Shown here: positions 37,166 to 46,245 of the stretch, piece by piece
How the letters are laid out: each line of letters begins with the position of its first letter
Numbering within the stretch: position 1 is the stretch's first letter
Source: Vibrio tritonius
Lineage (GTDB): Bacteria; Pseudomonadota; Gammaproteobacteria; Enterobacterales; Vibrionaceae
Length of the DNA: 64,000 nucleotides
Assembly (NCBI RefSeq): GCF_001547935.1
Contig: NZ_AP014635.1
Location: forward strand, 1,426,001-1,490,000
Reading direction: 5' to 3'
The notes under the pieces: model-generated
Told to the model about the DNA's origin: nothing
The model's input: the letters and a program-made list of their open reading frames with translations, nothing else
Databases searched by the model: none
Program-made: the position numbers and the translations under genes

Positions 37166-37347
37166 GTTGGCTATTGGTTATAGCAGCCTTTCTTAGTTTC
37201 AGTATTGCTTGGAAGAACGCTCATTACAGAACTCATGACAAAGAAATTCATAAGTGGGTTAATGCGTGGCGGCACAATGGGTTGTCTAACGCATTTCTTT
37301 GTTTAGCCATGGCGCTGTTGATATCAGCATTCGCATACTTCAAGTAA
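37166..37347 (+). pseudogene. membrane-protein gene, 5' end removed at the IS element
   Basis: Directly after the right IS end a frame of 60 codons is open to a stop at 37347. It encodes two hydrophobic segments (WLLVIAAFLSFSIAW and FLCLAMALLISAFAYF) separated by a His/Lys/Trp-rich loop, the look of a small membrane protein's C-terminus. I do not recognise the family. Read upstream, the frame runs into the IS in antisense, which is not its real N-terminus. The missing part must have lain where the IS now is, divergent from the TetR gene. Confidence 0.6.
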
Positions 37348-37928
37348 CGCGAGTTACAATCAAGGATAAGTTTCGCCCAGACCACACTTTATCTGGGCCT
37401 GGATCAAACCGTATTTTTTATTCAGTAAATTGACCGAGTGTGTCTGTTCAGCGAGTCTGCCTTATTAAAAATTATCCGTTAAAAGCTAACTTAGTGAAGT
37501 GACTAACACACTTTTGTCCATTTTCGTTTCATCCTGTTCGGGCTGAAACATTTCTGCCCCAAATGAGTTGCGCCTCCAAATCACAAAATGATACTCAGTC
37601 AACTTTGATATACAAAAAGTAATAAGAGACAAAAGGCAAGACCTGACCCCGTGAGCTTTAATAGCTTGCCCTTCAATGGTGTAAAAATTGTACGAGCGTA
37701 ACCTTTTTACTAAGTCTCGTAACTACACCGCTCAATATTCAACAGGTTTTACTTGCATTCATGGAGTATTTGTACAAAATTAATCCCTTCTAACCGTATA
37801 GTAACTATGGTGATTTTATTTGCTTCGATCTAGCATGGTGGTGAAATTGGTTTCGAGAACATAACGAGATCGCGAGTTTTTCCCAGTGCGCGAAGTTAAT
37901 GAGAGTGAATCTAGGAGTAATCGACAGG
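37348..37928. other. 581-bp region upstream of the ABC-3C operon
   Basis: Contains a REP-like fragment at 37631-37655 and a weak CCCAG / CTGGG hairpin near 37380. The promoter of the ABC-3C operon must lie in the second half. No gene recognised. Confidence 0.5.
37631..37655 (+). repeat. REP-like fragment 2, left flank of the ABC-3C operon
   Basis: AAAAGGCAAGACCTGACCCC followed by GTGAG. It resembles a sequence I recall as a common REP/RAYT-associated repeat in marine gammaproteobacteria; an inverted partial copy lies at 41553. Confidence 0.5.
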
Positions 37929-39047
37929 ATGACAGAAGGTTTTGCCAACAACGCTACACCAAAGTATTTAGGCTATGTTTACCAAGTCTTAATCGCCATT
38001 GAGAAGTGCTTTGATGCAAAACCCAATGAGACTATCTGGATAGAGTGCTTTGGGGATGTCTATGATGGTAAGACGTTCACAGAGGTAAAACACCACGTAG
38101 AAGAGCATAACTTAGCTAGTAACTCAAAAGATTTCTGGAACACTTTGAAGAACTTGGTGGTTGAAGACTCCTCTATGTTTGAGCAAATTGTGTTACACAC
38201 GACATCTTTCATTTCCGAGAGTTCAATATTTCATGGTTGGAACACACGAAGTGCTCATGAAAAACTCAATATCATAAAGTCTCACGTACCATCATCTTCA
38301 GTTAAGCCTCTCTATGACAAAATTTTTGAAGATGCATCGGATGCCGAGCTATTGAGCATATTGTCTAGATTTACAATTGATCAATCTCGGGAACATGTAG
38401 AAGATAAATGGAAGAGCTTATTGGAAGCTCGCAAATTGAAGTGCGTGTTAGAGCCATACAGAGAAAGCATTTTCCATTGGATATACTCATACGTTAATAA
38501 AAGTGCAATTGTAGACCACCGACATTGGAAGGTTAATATCAATGATTTTGATGATGCTTTCCAGTTTCAGGTTAACAGGTGGAGTGGAGATAGCATTCCT
38601 TTTCCTGTAGACCGCACGGAGTATGATACGGAGCAGCAGAATGCTGACGGTTACTTGTTTTTATTAGAGTATAGAGATATTGGTTTGAAAGGCAGAGATA
38701 GAGGTGTTGCTCTCAATGATTACTTCAAAGCTAAAAACAGTGAAGAGAGCCTTGTAGATCTTAAACCAGACATTATGCCCGAAATTATTGATAACTATTT
38801 AGTAGATGCAGTAGAGAAAGCTACAGGATATAAAAGACAATATTCTTACGAAATAGATTATGAAGATTTAGGTTCATCCAAATCTAACAAGGCAGCTTGT
38901 AAAGCATATTTTGAATTTCATAATAGTTCGGTGTTAGAAGTGCCTGAGGTAAGTGGTACGAAACCTTACTTCATGAGAGGTAAAGTACACGAGGCTATTA
39001 ATAACACCGCTTATACTTGGAAATATAATAAAGAGGATATTGACTAA
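37929..39047 (+). CDS. ABC-3C system component with PD-(D/E)XK-like nuclease domain
   Basis: A 372-residue protein. The N-terminal domain has a GYVYQ motif (residues 15-19) and a nuclease-like acidic/lysine set: Glu39, Asp43 in IECFGDV, and Glu52-x-Lys54 in TEVKHH, the pattern of dsDNA nuclease domains of Cap4 type. The C-terminal part (about 200-372) resembles the specific C-terminal domain of ABC-three-component systems. It would be the DNA-cutting effector triggered by the ATPase. AGGAG at 37912 favours the ATG at 37929; a start at 37899 would add ten residues. Overlaps the next gene by one base. Confidence 0.75.
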   Translation: MTEGFANNATPKYLGYVYQVLIAIEKCFDAKPNETIWIECFGDVYDGKTFTEVKHHVEEHNLASNSKDFWNTLKNLVVEDSSMFEQIVLHTTSFISESSIFHGWNTRSAHEKLNIIKSHVPSSSVKPLYDKIFEDASDAELLSILSRFTIDQSREHVEDKWKSLLEARKLKCVLEPYRESIFHWIYSYVNKSAIVDHRHWKVNINDFDDAFQFQVNRWSGDSIPFPVDRTEYDTEQQNADGYLFLLEYRDIGLKGRDRGVALNDYFKAKNSEESLVDLKPDIMPEIIDNYLVDAVEKATGYKRQYSYEIDYEDLGSSKSNKAACKAYFEFHNSSVLEVPEVSGTKPYFMRGKVHEAINNTAYTWKYNKEDID

Positions 39048-39526
39048 TGAATCCTCAGGTTATTAGAGATTTGAAGTATTCTCCCTCTTTTGTTGCTGAA
39101 ATACTATATTCATTTATTCAAGGAGCTAGACGAGTTGATGAGCGAGGCGCGAAGTTTGAGTTGATTTATCTTGTTGTTCCTTTTGTTATGGATGATGTTT
39201 TAAGGGCGAAACTAAATAGGTCTAATGTTAGTAGTACTTTTCAAACTGCATTTCTAAAGGATGATGAAATTAAAGAACGTTTGTTTTTGATAAATGATAA
39301 AGTTCAATACTCAAAGTCTGTAACAAATTGTGGAATAATCTACCTCAGTTCAATTTGTGAAATTATAATCAATTCTTTTATTTTGAATGGAAATGATTTA
39401 GAAGAAATATCAATAACAAATGACTATAAAAAAGAATTTATAAAGGCATCTTATAACTTAGGTATTATTTTTTCGAAAGAAGGATATGTTAATGTTCTTC
39501 TGAAATCCAAGGTTACAAATATATGA
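39047..39526 (+). CDS. ABC-3C system middle component
   Basis: A 159-residue helical protein without membrane segments, with the fold pattern of the middle-component families: LKYSPSFVAEILYSFIQGA at the start, FELIYLVVPFVMDDVLRAKL, then YSKSVTNCGIIYL. Such proteins bridge the effector and the SMC-like ATPase. It starts on the last base of the upstream stop (TAATG) and overlaps the ATPase start (ATGA), so the three proteins are translationally coupled. Strongly AT-rich codon use, unlike core genes around it. Confidence 0.75.
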   Translation: MNPQVIRDLKYSPSFVAEILYSFIQGARRVDERGAKFELIYLVVPFVMDDVLRAKLNRSNVSSTFQTAFLKDDEIKERLFLINDKVQYSKSVTNCGIIYLSSICEIIINSFILNGNDLEEISITNDYKKEFIKASYNLGIIFSKEGYVNVLLKSKVTNI

Positions 39527-41475
39527 AAGCTTTTTTAAAAAATATAATTCTCATTGGTCACGATGGTGATTTGAAACGTCTTGGCTTTGACCGAGGGTTA
39601 AACATAATAACAGGTGACTCTAAAACAGGTAAAAGTGCTTTAATAGAGATTGTAGATTTTTGTTTGTTTTCGAATCGCTCTACAATCCCTATGGGAAAAG
39701 TTACTGATTTCACAGATATATTCTGTTGCGTATTTGAACACAATAATAAAAAGATAATCATTGGACGCTCAAATAATCAGCCAACAAAGTGTTATTTTTC
39801 TGTTGAATATTCGGCTGATTTCAATGTTGATAATAAAATTAACTCTAACTATTTTAAGTCCAAGAAAACTAGAACTAAATTCGAAGTTCAAAAGGATTTC
39901 GAAGAGCACTTAGGATTATCGGTTGAAGATACATCATTGAATGATGATGACGATCATAAACTTAAGAAAGGGAAAGTCTCGATTCGGAATGCTACTTCAC
40001 TATTCTTTCAGCATCAAAACTTAATAGCTAACAAGCATAGTTTGTTTTATAGGTTTGATAACTTCATTAAAAGTAGAACAGTAATTGATCAATTTCCTAT
40101 ATTTATGGGTTGGGTTGATAGCAGATACTACAGATTGAAGAAAAGATCTGAAGATTTAGAAAAGCAAATAAAAAAGATAGAGATAGAAGAAAAGAAAGCT
40201 CTGCTAGGTATTCAAGAAAAAAGAGAAAAATTACTTATACCAATTAGGCAGTATTATAGAGTTTTAAATCTTAAATTTTTGGATGAAGATGCATCACTAG
40301 GAAAGCTGAAAAATTTAGCGAGAAACCTGCCTTCTGTACCATTGAATGCAGAGCAAAATGTTGATTTCAATAAGCAGCTAAATGCCTTAGAGAAAGCAAA
40401 AGATAAAGAGCTAACGTCTTTATATGAATGTAATCAATTGATAAGTCTTATTAAGGCGAATGAGGAGGAGTCAATAGATTACTCCAACTCGATGGCACGC
40501 CTTGCTGAAGTATCGCAAGATGAGTCAGTACCTAAAAACAGTGTTAGTTGCCCGTTATGTAGCACACCAGTAACTAGTGTTGTTTCTAAAGTGGAAGAGG
40601 TTAAGCGCTCTAGAGCGCTACTTCTTGATGAACTGTCCCGAATTGGTAGTTACAAACAGGACAGTTCTAAATCTCTTAACTCATTACTTTTAAAGCGAGA
40701 CAAGCAAAAACAGGTCGTAGCTAATATAGATAATGAAATAAGACAATTAAGAAAATTATTCAAAGTTAAAAATAATCTAGATATAAGGGACTCACTAAAT
40801 AATATTCGTGGGAGGATAGAGAACACCTTAGAATTCTTTATTGAAGGGAAAAAGTTAGAAAAATCTAACCACGATCTTCCAGCTATGAAAGAGGAATTAG
40901 AAAATTGTATCAGACTGATTCGAGGCTATGGTCTTGAACATAAATTTTCCGAGGCTAATGCACTTATCAATGAGACAATGAATGAGCTTAAAAAAGACTT
41001 AGATTTTGAAGATGATTTACGAAATGGTGAAATGAAATTCAAAACAGAAGATTTTACGTTCGCTTATTACTTTAAAAATCAAGAAATACTACTATCAGAA
41101 ATGGGTAGTGGTGCGAACTGGTTAGCTTGTCATCTAGCGGTTTTCTTGTCAATTTTAAAATTAACCTCAAGCTCAAATTCTGTAATACCAGCAATGTTAT
41201 TTCTAGACCAACCTAGTCAGGTATATTTTCCAAAAGTAACAAGAAGATTTTCTTCTAATAATAAGCAAGAGTTATTGGGTGAAGAAGAAGTTGATGAGAA
41301 TATTAAACAAGTAATAAATATATTCAAGGTTTTTGAACGATTCTTAAATGAACTTGAAAGAGATCCAAAAATTGGGTTTAAGCCACAGATTATAGTTTTA
41401 GAACATGCAGATGAACCTGAGTTTGATCAGTATGTTAGATATAGATGGTTTTCAAATGGTCAAAAGTTGATATAA
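39523..41475 (+). CDS. DUF3732-family SMC-like ABC ATPase of ABC-3C system
   Basis: A 650-residue ATPase with all catalytic parts: Walker A GDSKTGKS (31-38), ABC signature MGSGANW (527-533), Walker B MLFLDQPS (558-565) and the H-loop histidine His628 in LEHADE. Two coiled-coil arms (about 195-330 and 365-500) flank a Rad50-like zinc hook CPLC (343-346). This is the DUF3732 architecture of ABC-three-component systems, thought to sense DNA or nucleoprotein and switch on the effector. AT-rich, adenine-heavy codons mark it as acquired. Last gene of the operon. Confidence 0.85.
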   Translation: MKAFLKNIILIGHDGDLKRLGFDRGLNIITGDSKTGKSALIEIVDFCLFSNRSTIPMGKVTDFTDIFCCVFEHNNKKIIIGRSNNQPTKCYFSVEYSADFNVDNKINSNYFKSKKTRTKFEVQKDFEEHLGLSVEDTSLNDDDDHKLKKGKVSIRNATSLFFQHQNLIANKHSLFYRFDNFIKSRTVIDQFPIFMGWVDSRYYRLKKRSEDLEKQIKKIEIEEKKALLGIQEKREKLLIPIRQYYRVLNLKFLDEDASLGKLKNLARNLPSVPLNAEQNVDFNKQLNALEKAKDKELTSLYECNQLISLIKANEEESIDYSNSMARLAEVSQDESVPKNSVSCPLCSTPVTSVVSKVEEVKRSRALLLDELSRIGSYKQDSSKSLNSLLLKRDKQKQVVANIDNEIRQLRKLFKVKNNLDIRDSLNNIRGRIENTLEFFIEGKKLEKSNHDLPAMKEELENCIRLIRGYGLEHKFSEANALINETMNELKKDLDFEDDLRNGEMKFKTEDFTFAYYFKNQEILLSEMGSGANWLACHLAVFLSILKLTSSSNSVIPAMLFLDQPSQVYFPKVTRRFSSNNKQELLGEEEVDENIKQVINIFKVFERFLNELERDPKIGFKPQIIVLEHADEPEFDQYVRYRWFSNGQKLI

Positions 41476-41552
41476 TTTTACTAAGGTCAAGCAGTAACGT
41501 TTGACCTTAATATTATTGCTAATGATATCTATGACATAAAGGCTAACAATAC

Positions 41553-41575
41553 TCGGGGTCAGATCTTTCTTTTTA
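41553..41575 (-). repeat. REP-like fragment 3, right flank of the ABC-3C operon
   Basis: TCGGGGTCAGATCTTTC, matching the reverse complement of the fragment at 37631 (GGGGTCAGGTCTTGCC) over its core. Confidence 0.45.
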
Positions 41576-41802
41576 CCCTAGCAAAATTTATCTGAGAGTC
41601 CGACATTCACCAGATATCGTAACACGGAAATATCCAAAACCGAGTTTCAATCTTTGTTGTTCAAAATCCCATTACGCCTGAGTGGATGCCAACACTCTCT
41701 ATTTTGGCCGTGCTTGCTATAAACAGTGACTTTCTGACTTCCTCTTTGCTGTTTGTAGAGGGCACGTCAGAAACACGTGCAGAAATAGCGTGGGGATTTA
41801 AA

Positions 41803-41834
41803 CCAATAAAAAAGCAGAACGGATGTTCTGCTTT
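41803..41834 (-). terminator. intrinsic terminator of the histidine kinase operon
   Basis: AAAGCAGAAC / GTTCTGCTTT stem with a 4-nt loop; on the minus strand it runs into a T-rich stretch. 17 bp after the kinase stop. Confidence 0.8.
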
Positions 41835-41851
41835 GATAGCAAAATAGCGTG

Positions 41852-43201
41852 TTAGTGGGCCATTTTTAATTTTAGGGTGGCTTTTAAACCACCAAGCTTG
41901 GCTTTTTCTAAGCGCAATTCACCGCGATAGCTGTGCGCCATTTCGGCGACAATGTTTAAGCCAAGGCCTGTTCCGGGCATGGTTTCATCAAGACGTACGC
42001 CGCGTTCAGTCGCGCTCTCAAGCTTCTCTGCCGCAATGCCGGGGCCATCATCTTCAATACACAGCTCAACCCATTCTTTATCGATAGGTTGGCTATAGAT
42101 TCGAATTAAGGAATTAGACCATTTATAACTGTTTTCCAGTAGGTTACCTAACATCTCATCTAGGTCTGAGCCTTCGACCGCCACCAACAAATCTGAATCG
42201 AGTTCATTGACTAAGGTCACTTCTCGCGCAGCGTAGATTTTGTCGAACGCCATTGATATCGCGTCCACTCGTTCACTTGGACAGGATTTTACTGCCAGAA
42301 TATTGCCAGCCCCAGCCATGCGGGCACGTCCAAGGTGATAATCTATCTGGCCCTGAATTTGGGATACCGGCGCCGACAGTTTTTGATACGTCTCTTCATC
42401 AAGTTTATCGATTTCGTTTTTCAGCACGGATAACGGTGTTTTTAACGCATGGGAAAGGTTACCCGCGTGGTTACGGGCTCGGTCGAGAAGCTCTTGATAA
42501 TGAAAGAGTAGGGCATTGAGGTCGTTAACCAATGGTGAAATTTCTAGAGGATAACTATCGCTCAGTTCAGATTGTTGCCCGTTACGTAGAGATGTGAGTT
42601 CTTTTTGCATGCGTCGCAGTGGTAACAGCGACCATGAAACTTGGAGACTGACTAAGATGAGAATGCCAATAAACAGCATGCCAAGAATGATCCATAATTG
42701 CCCAATCACTTTCGACACCGTTTCTTCTACTGGTGCTTTGTCCATTCCCACCACGATATCAATAGAGTGAGAAAATTCAGGCAGATAGATAGTGCGAACA
42801 AGGGTGATAAGTGGTTCACCTTTAGCCCCAAGCCACTCCTTTTTTAAACCATGTTTATCTTGGCGTAGCACTTGGTCCCATAATGAACGAGAGCGCAGAC
42901 GCTGGTCACCCATTTGAGCGGTCCAGTAAAGCCCACTATATGGTTGCGTATATCGTGGGTCGGATAAAGGAATTGGTAGGGTCAACTGGCCTTGGCTATT
43001 GGCACCTAAATTGGCGGTAATTTGATCCATCGCTAGTGTCATTTGTTGCTGAGCATTTTGCACCAAATATTGTTTTACTAGGCTTGGAATCAAATAGCCT
43101 GCGGCTAAAATCATTAAGCTCAACCAAAGCGTAGCCGCCCATAATAGGCGGCTTTTGATACTGAGTTTGATTGAGCGTTTACTGAGGGCGTTATTCGGCA
43201 T
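41852..43201 (-). CDS. sensor histidine kinase (PhoQ/DbfS-like)
   Basis: A 449-residue inner-membrane kinase: two membrane segments (about 17-40 and 170-192) enclosing a 130-residue periplasmic sensor, a HAMP-like linker, the H-box LSHALKTPLSVL carrying the phospho-accepting histidine, and an HATPase domain with N-box (LLENSYKW), DDGPG and GTGLGLNI. It overlaps the response-regulator gene by 11 bp. The order PepSY gene, regulator, kinase beside radD matches V. cholerae VC1637-VC1639, whose regulator and kinase were named DbfR/DbfS for biofilm dispersal. That equivalence is from memory of the neighbourhood. Confidence 0.88.
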   Translation of the reverse strand: MPNNALSKRSIKLSIKSRLLWAATLWLSLMILAAGYLIPSLVKQYLVQNAQQQMTLAMDQITANLGANSQGQLTLPIPLSDPRYTQPYSGLYWTAQMGDQRLRSRSLWDQVLRQDKHGLKKEWLGAKGEPLITLVRTIYLPEFSHSIDIVVGMDKAPVEETVSKVIGQLWIILGMLFIGILILVSLQVSWSLLPLRRMQKELTSLRNGQQSELSDSYPLEISPLVNDLNALLFHYQELLDRARNHAGNLSHALKTPLSVLKNEIDKLDEETYQKLSAPVSQIQGQIDYHLGRARMAGAGNILAVKSCPSERVDAISMAFDKIYAAREVTLVNELDSDLLVAVEGSDLDEMLGNLLENSYKWSNSLIRIYSQPIDKEWVELCIEDDGPGIAAEKLESATERGVRLDETMPGTGLGLNIVAEMAHSYRGELRLEKAKLGGLKATLKLKMAH

Positions 43202-43850
43202 GTAAACGGTAACCTAATCCACGAACAGTTTTGAGCACGTCAGGGGCAATTTTTTTACGAATTCGCCCGATAAACACTTCAATGGTGTTGGAGTCACGGT
43301 CGAAGTCTTGTTTGTAAATGTGTTCCACTAGCTCAGTGCGAGAAATGACTTTTTCAGGGTTGTGCATAAAGTATGCGACCACTTTATACTCCAAAGCAGT
43401 CAGACTAATTGCTTGACCTTGCCACATCACTTTTGAACTTCGGGTATCCAAGCTTAAAGAGCCCACTTGCATAATTGGCGAGGCATTACCTGAAGCGCGG
43501 CGTAATTGGGCTCGAATTCGGGCGATAAGCTCCATGGTCTCAAACGGTTTGGTGAGATAATCATCAGCACCGGCATTCAAGCCTTCCACACGTTGTGTCA
43601 GGTTGTCGCGGGCACTAAGAATCACAACCGGGGTATTGATGTTCTCATCACGCAGGCTTTTTAACACAGTTAAGCCATCTAGTTTGGGTAAGCCAAGATC
43701 CAGCACAATAACGTCCCACTCTTCTGATGTAGCTCGATAAAGCGCATCAACCCCATCTTGAGATAATTCCGGCACCCAATCATTGCCTTCCAGAGCAGAG
43801 ATAATCTGCTCACCTAAACGAATGTCATCTTCAACCACTAATATTTTCAT
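43191..43850 (-). CDS. OmpR-family response regulator
   Basis: A 219-residue regulator: receiver domain (1-115) with the phosphorylation aspartate in VIVLDLGLP (near residue 51), acidic pocket VVEDD and lysine in TKPF, followed by an OmpR/PhoB winged helix (about 125-219, ending TVRGLGYRL). It is the cognate partner of the kinase encoded immediately downstream, and would be phosphorylated by it. Confidence 0.93.
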   Translation of the reverse strand: MKILVVEDDIRLGEQIISALEGNDWVPELSQDGVDALYRATSEEWDVIVLDLGLPKLDGLTVLKSLRDENINTPVVILSARDNLTQRVEGLNAGADDYLTKPFETMELIARIRAQLRRASGNASPIMQVGSLSLDTRSSKVMWQGQAISLTALEYKVVAYFMHNPEKVISRTELVEHIYKQDFDRDSNTIEVFIGRIRKKIAPDVLKTVRGLGYRLHAE

Positions 43851-43855
43851 TATCT

Positions 43856-44242
43856 TTATCTTTTAATCAGTTCCATCACGTTACGACCGCGTATGGAAAA
43901 AATACTCAGGTCGCGTGCATTGTATTCCACTTTATAGACACTGTTTTGGTAGACTATTTTTAGCTCATACACCCACATGTCATCATCTTCTTCAAGCTCT
44001 ACTTTTATCACACGTCCATTTAATTGCTGTGCAACCGTTTGATAAAGTTCGGAGAATGGGCGTATTTTCCCTTCTCGTACCGCCTCTAACACTTCGTCTT
44101 GGTCTTCATCGATATCGACCTTAGCACCGGGGGGATGCATATCTTGCCCAGGGAGTAGCGAAGGCGTGTCTGCCCAGCTCGCAAAGGAGAGACTGGTAAG
44201 TAAAGCACACAAGGTCAGTGCTTTCCTATTTGATATAAGCAT
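43856..44242 (-). CDS. periplasmic PepSY-domain protein
   Basis: A 128-residue exported protein: signal peptide (residues 1-25, ending FASWAD) then an acidic linker and one PepSY domain (about 55-125, VLEAVREGKIRPFSELYQTV and VYKVEYNARDLSIFSIRGR). PepSY proteins inhibit or sense in the periplasm. It is first in the operon, 5 bp before the response regulator, so it probably modulates the sensor kinase. The ATG at 44242 with AAGGTG upstream is chosen over an in-frame codon at 44275. Confidence 0.85.
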   Translation of the reverse strand: MLISNRKALTLCALLTSLSFASWADTPSLLPGQDMHPPGAKVDIDEDQDEVLEAVREGKIRPFSELYQTVAQQLNGRVIKVELEEDDDMWVYELKIVYQNSVYKVEYNARDLSIFSIRGRNVMELIKR

Positions 44243-44386
44243 AGTAGACACCTTAATCAGTTGTTCATAAGCCATGCCTTCACTTAATGGCGTTGTTCTA
44301 TCGACTAGGGTAGCAACAACGAAGGCTGGCTTACAGAGATGGTAACAAGTATAAAATGCGTAATATGAACGGAAGCTGAACTTTCG

Positions 44387-46159
44387 TTAAGCTTGTGATA
44401 CAGCGTTGATTTGTGCCATGGCTTTTTCACTTGGACGTTCGAATAATTTGTCGCGAATGACCCAAAAGCGGCCTTCTTTACGGGCAATAATCAGCTCCGG
44501 TGGCCGAAAGCGATGTTCATTAGCGGCGATTTTGGTTGGCGCGGTTTCAGTAAATGGTCGATGGCGATCCACCAAATGCGGATTCACAAACCGTTGCAGA
44601 AAATCGTCTTTCTGTTTTTTGGTTCCTAATTGCCAAAATTCGCTGATCTCCGCATCGGTATCACTGATGTAAACCACTTTAAGCTGCGGTTTGCCATGTT
44701 TGTTTTTGCCCGGTTCCATACGCAAATCAACACAATTCATGATAAGGGCATCTTTGAGTTTGAGCGCATCACGCAGTTTTTTATCTGGGTCGACCAGAAC
44801 TGCATCACATTCATGGCAACGGCGTGCAGCAATGTCGTTATCGGCGCCACATTCACCACAGAATTTGGCACGGAAACGGTAACCACACTCTTCTCGTTCG
44901 CCTGTTTCGTCATCTTCAAAATAGCCTTGGCAGCGACGACCATAATGTTCGATAAGAAAACCGTTGCTATCGAGCTTGCCCCAAAAGTTATTGTTAAAAC
45001 CACAAGCGGGGCAGGGAATGGTGACGATTTCACTATCCGAATTGGGCTGTGGTTCGCCAACTTCAGGTTGAAAAAGGTCGTAATGGTTACCGGCGTACTC
45101 CAACACCAAACAGTCGGTTTTTCCTTCGCTTAAACGTAAACCACGACCCACGATTTGTTGATACAAGCTGATGGATTCTGTTGGGCGTAGCACGGCAATT
45201 AAATCGACATGGGGTGCGTCAAACCCAGTGGTTAATACGGAAACATTCACGAGGAATTTGATTTCGCGGCGTTTAAAAGAATTGATAATTCGGTCGCGCT
45301 CATCGGCTGAGGTATCGCCAATCACCAATGCGGCCGATTCATCAGTGAGATAACTCATGATCTCTTTCGCGTGATCAACGGTGGAGGCAAAAATCATCAC
45401 CCCTTGGCGCTCTTTCGCTAATTCAACCACTTGTTCGATGATAGCAGGGGTCGCACGGGAGGATTTTTTAAGTACCGCATTCAGGTCGGACTCGCGATAG
45501 TAACCGTTCGCTGAGGGGCGAATCGTGGAAAAATCATAGCCTAGTACCGCCATATCCATGATTTTGGCCGGTGTTAGAAAGCCCTCATCGAGCAGATATC
45601 GAATTGGCAGCTCGAAGATACAGTCGCGGAAAAAACGGTCTTGCTCGGTGCGCACTTGGCCACGAGTGTGGTAGCGATATATCCAGCCCATATCCAAACG
45701 ATAAGGGGTCGCGGTTAAGCCAAGGATTTTGATATTGGGATTGCACTCTTGAACGTGCGCAATTGCTCGGCGATAGGTGCTTTTGTCATTATCAGGTACG
45801 CGATGGCATTCATCGATAACCAGCAGCGAAAACTCTTCAGTAAAAGCATCAAGACTGTTTGCCATTGACTGAACAGACGCAAACACCACTTTCTCGTCGG
45901 TTTCTTTACGGCCTAATCCTGCGGAAAATATGGCGGCGGTTAGCCCGTAGCTTTCATATTTCGCGTGGTTTTGTTCAACCAACTCTTTCACGTGAGTCAA
46001 CACCAAAACACGACCTTTTGCCAGCCGCGCCAATTCTGCGATAACCAGGCTTTTACCTGCTCCTGTGGGGAGGACGATCACCGCTGGGGTGCTGTGATGA
46101 CGAAAGTAGTGAATAACGGCTTTAACCGAATCACTTTGATAAGGGCGCAGTGTATACAT
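44387..46159 (-). CDS. radD: DEAD/DEAH-box DNA repair helicase RadD (YejH)
   Basis: A 590-residue superfamily-2 helicase: Walker A PTGAGKS near residue 37, DECH box near 135, motif III LTATP, and motif VI QIVGRGLR near 340. The C-terminal third carries two four-cysteine zinc clusters (CPACGF with RRCQGYF, and CGECGAD with CHECDA) as in E. coli RadD, which helps RecA-dependent repair and modulates RecA. Divergent from rsuA, as in E. coli. Confidence 0.92.
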   Translation of the reverse strand: MYTLRPYQSDSVKAVIHYFRHHSTPAVIVLPTGAGKSLVIAELARLAKGRVLVLTHVKELVEQNHAKYESYGLTAAIFSAGLGRKETDEKVVFASVQSMANSLDAFTEEFSLLVIDECHRVPDNDKSTYRRAIAHVQECNPNIKILGLTATPYRLDMGWIYRYHTRGQVRTEQDRFFRDCIFELPIRYLLDEGFLTPAKIMDMAVLGYDFSTIRPSANGYYRESDLNAVLKKSSRATPAIIEQVVELAKERQGVMIFASTVDHAKEIMSYLTDESAALVIGDTSADERDRIINSFKRREIKFLVNVSVLTTGFDAPHVDLIAVLRPTESISLYQQIVGRGLRLSEGKTDCLVLEYAGNHYDLFQPEVGEPQPNSDSEIVTIPCPACGFNNNFWGKLDSNGFLIEHYGRRCQGYFEDDETGEREECGYRFRAKFCGECGADNDIAARRCHECDAVLVDPDKKLRDALKLKDALIMNCVDLRMEPGKNKHGKPQLKVVYISDTDAEISEFWQLGTKKQKDDFLQRFVNPHLVDRHRPFTETAPTKIAANEHRFRPPELIIARKEGRFWVIRDKLFERPSEKAMAQINAVSQA

Positions 46160-46245
46160 AATAAGGGCGAATAAATTCTGTGAAATAGCTCAACTATTTA
46201 AGTTAGGCTCTGTATAATACCCGACTTAAAGCAGATGAGGTATGC

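Larger units (their letters stand above)
41476..41851. other. 376-bp region between the ABC-3C operon and the histidine kinase
   Basis: Holds a hairpin AAGGTCAA / TTGACCTT at 41483-41508 without a T-tail, the inverted REP-like fragment at 41553-41575, about 200 bp without recognisable content, and the terminator of the minus-strand kinase operon. Confidence 0.5.

Noticed and set aside
41483..41508. AAGGTCAA / TTGACCTT hairpin as terminator of the ABC-3C operon
   Set aside because: The tail is AATATTATT rather than a T-run; it may be a weak terminator but I could not support it.
44630..45133. 167-codon plus-strand open frame inside radD
   Set aside because: Antisense to the well-conserved zinc-cluster region of RadD; no ribosome site.
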